In this document: in pieces, positions 30,286 through 30,585 of the stretch | How the letters are laid out: the number at the start of each line of letters is the position of its first letter | Position numbering within the stretch: the stretch's first letter is position 1 | Virus record (IMG/VR): IMGVR_UViG_3300032220_000192 | Coordinates: 1-30,585 of that record | DNA length: 30,585 bases | Origin: a virus | Strand: one strand, 5' to 3' | The notes under the pieces: model-generated | Database searches by the model: none | The model's input: only the letters and a program-made list of their open reading frames with translations | What the model was told of the DNA's origin: nothing | Translations under genes and position numbers: made by a program

Positions 30286-30585
30286 CTGATTTTTTGGTTT
30301 AGTTGGTTTCTAAGATTTAATTCTTGCTTCTTGATTTCGTCTCGCTTCCAAGCAAGCCAGTTAAAGGCTGATCTAAGAGGTAGGGTTGAAGCTTCTGCAA
30401 ATCGCAGGGGATCTTCTCCAGCAAGGACGTTAATGAGAGTCCACCAAGTTCTGGCTGGTGAAATCTTTCTAGCTCCTCCAGGTCTTGGCGGAGTGTCGAT
30501 TGCAGATTCGGTGACTTCGAAGAGTCCAGCATATTCACGAGAGATTGACTTGCTGACTGCAAAAAAAAAGCATTAGCAGATTTAA
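30282..30585 (-). CDS. Tail assembly chaperone-like protein, C-terminal part in the -1 frame
   Basis: This is the continuation across the circular join of the gene that starts at 619. After the T run (30561-30569) the -1 frame is open to TGA at 30284-30282 and includes RTWWTLINVLAGEDPLRFAE and SAFNWLAWKRDEIKKQELNL. It reads as a natural C-terminal helix bundle and its stop overlaps the next ATG. The unshifted frame ends at 30317 with an 81-residue tail of poor protein character. A longer, frameshifted product of about 266 residues and a shorter one of 254 are both possible, as in other phage chaperones. Confidence 0.7.
30463..30585. repeat. Right copy of 123-bp direct terminal repeat
   Basis: This stretch is identical to bases 1-123. 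See the left copy: most likely the redundant end of a circular or circularly permuted assembly. Confidence 0.95.

Noticed and set aside
30317-30562. 81-codon unshifted tail of the chaperone gene as an independent gene
   Set aside because: It begins at the TTG after the T run, has no start context and poor protein character, and is better seen as the zero-frame read-through.

Overview
The window looks like one complete genome of a small tailed, double-stranded DNA phage with a siphovirus-like gene set. The first 123 bases are repeated exactly at the right end (1-123 = 30463-30585), so the sequence is best read as a circular or circularly permuted map of 30,462 bp. One gene runs straight across the join. 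The host is probably a Bacteroidota (Flavobacteria-like) bacterium. I infer this from the absence of Shine-Dalgarno sequences, the A-rich leaders before start codons, one TAnnTTTG-type promoter box, and the general character of the structural proteins. No sequence search was possible, so host and names rest on recognition alone.

Nearly everything is transcribed leftward (minus strand). In order of transcription: an early regulatory operon (9498-7634: an MT-A70 adenine methyltransferase with a doubled catalytic motif, a small HTH protein, an unknown, and a degenerate HNH-like protein with an HTH tail) ends in a strong terminator with possible extra RNA structure. The replication/middle operon follows (7463-3070: three small proteins including an HTH protein, a DnaB-type helicase, more small proteins, a sigma-factor-like protein, a membrane protein). 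Next come the terminase pair, two tail-completion proteins, and the tail-assembly chaperone that crosses the join. That gene carries a T9 slippery run and a -1 frame extension. Beyond the join (30285 downward) lie two large tail-tip type proteins, the tape measure, a head maturation protease, a scaffold-like protein, the major capsid protein and a tail-tube candidate. A receptor-binding/fibre cluster follows (18986-12697), with collagen-like, LamG-like and YadA-head-like repeats. The portal, a head-tail connector and a 39-residue protein form a separate leftward operon (11596-9652). Only a glycosyltransferase-9-like gene and a small overlapping ORF point rightward (11672-12722).

The most striking signal is a repeated bipartite element, TGNCAG-like box, exactly 12 nt, then TCATACTTA. 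It occurs seven times on the minus strand, and every copy lies in front of a structural gene or operon. In six of the seven a start codon begins 6-7 nt after the second box, where transcription would be expected to begin. I read these as late promoters for a dedicated sigma factor, probably the sigma-like protein encoded at 3563-4237, producing leaderless or nearly leaderless mRNAs.

No integrase, DNA polymerase, tRNA, CRISPR array or recognisable endolysin was found. Replication must rely on the host polymerase with the phage helicase, and the lysis genes are either unrecognised or hidden among the small unknowns. No stretch longer than about 175 bases lacks a gene.
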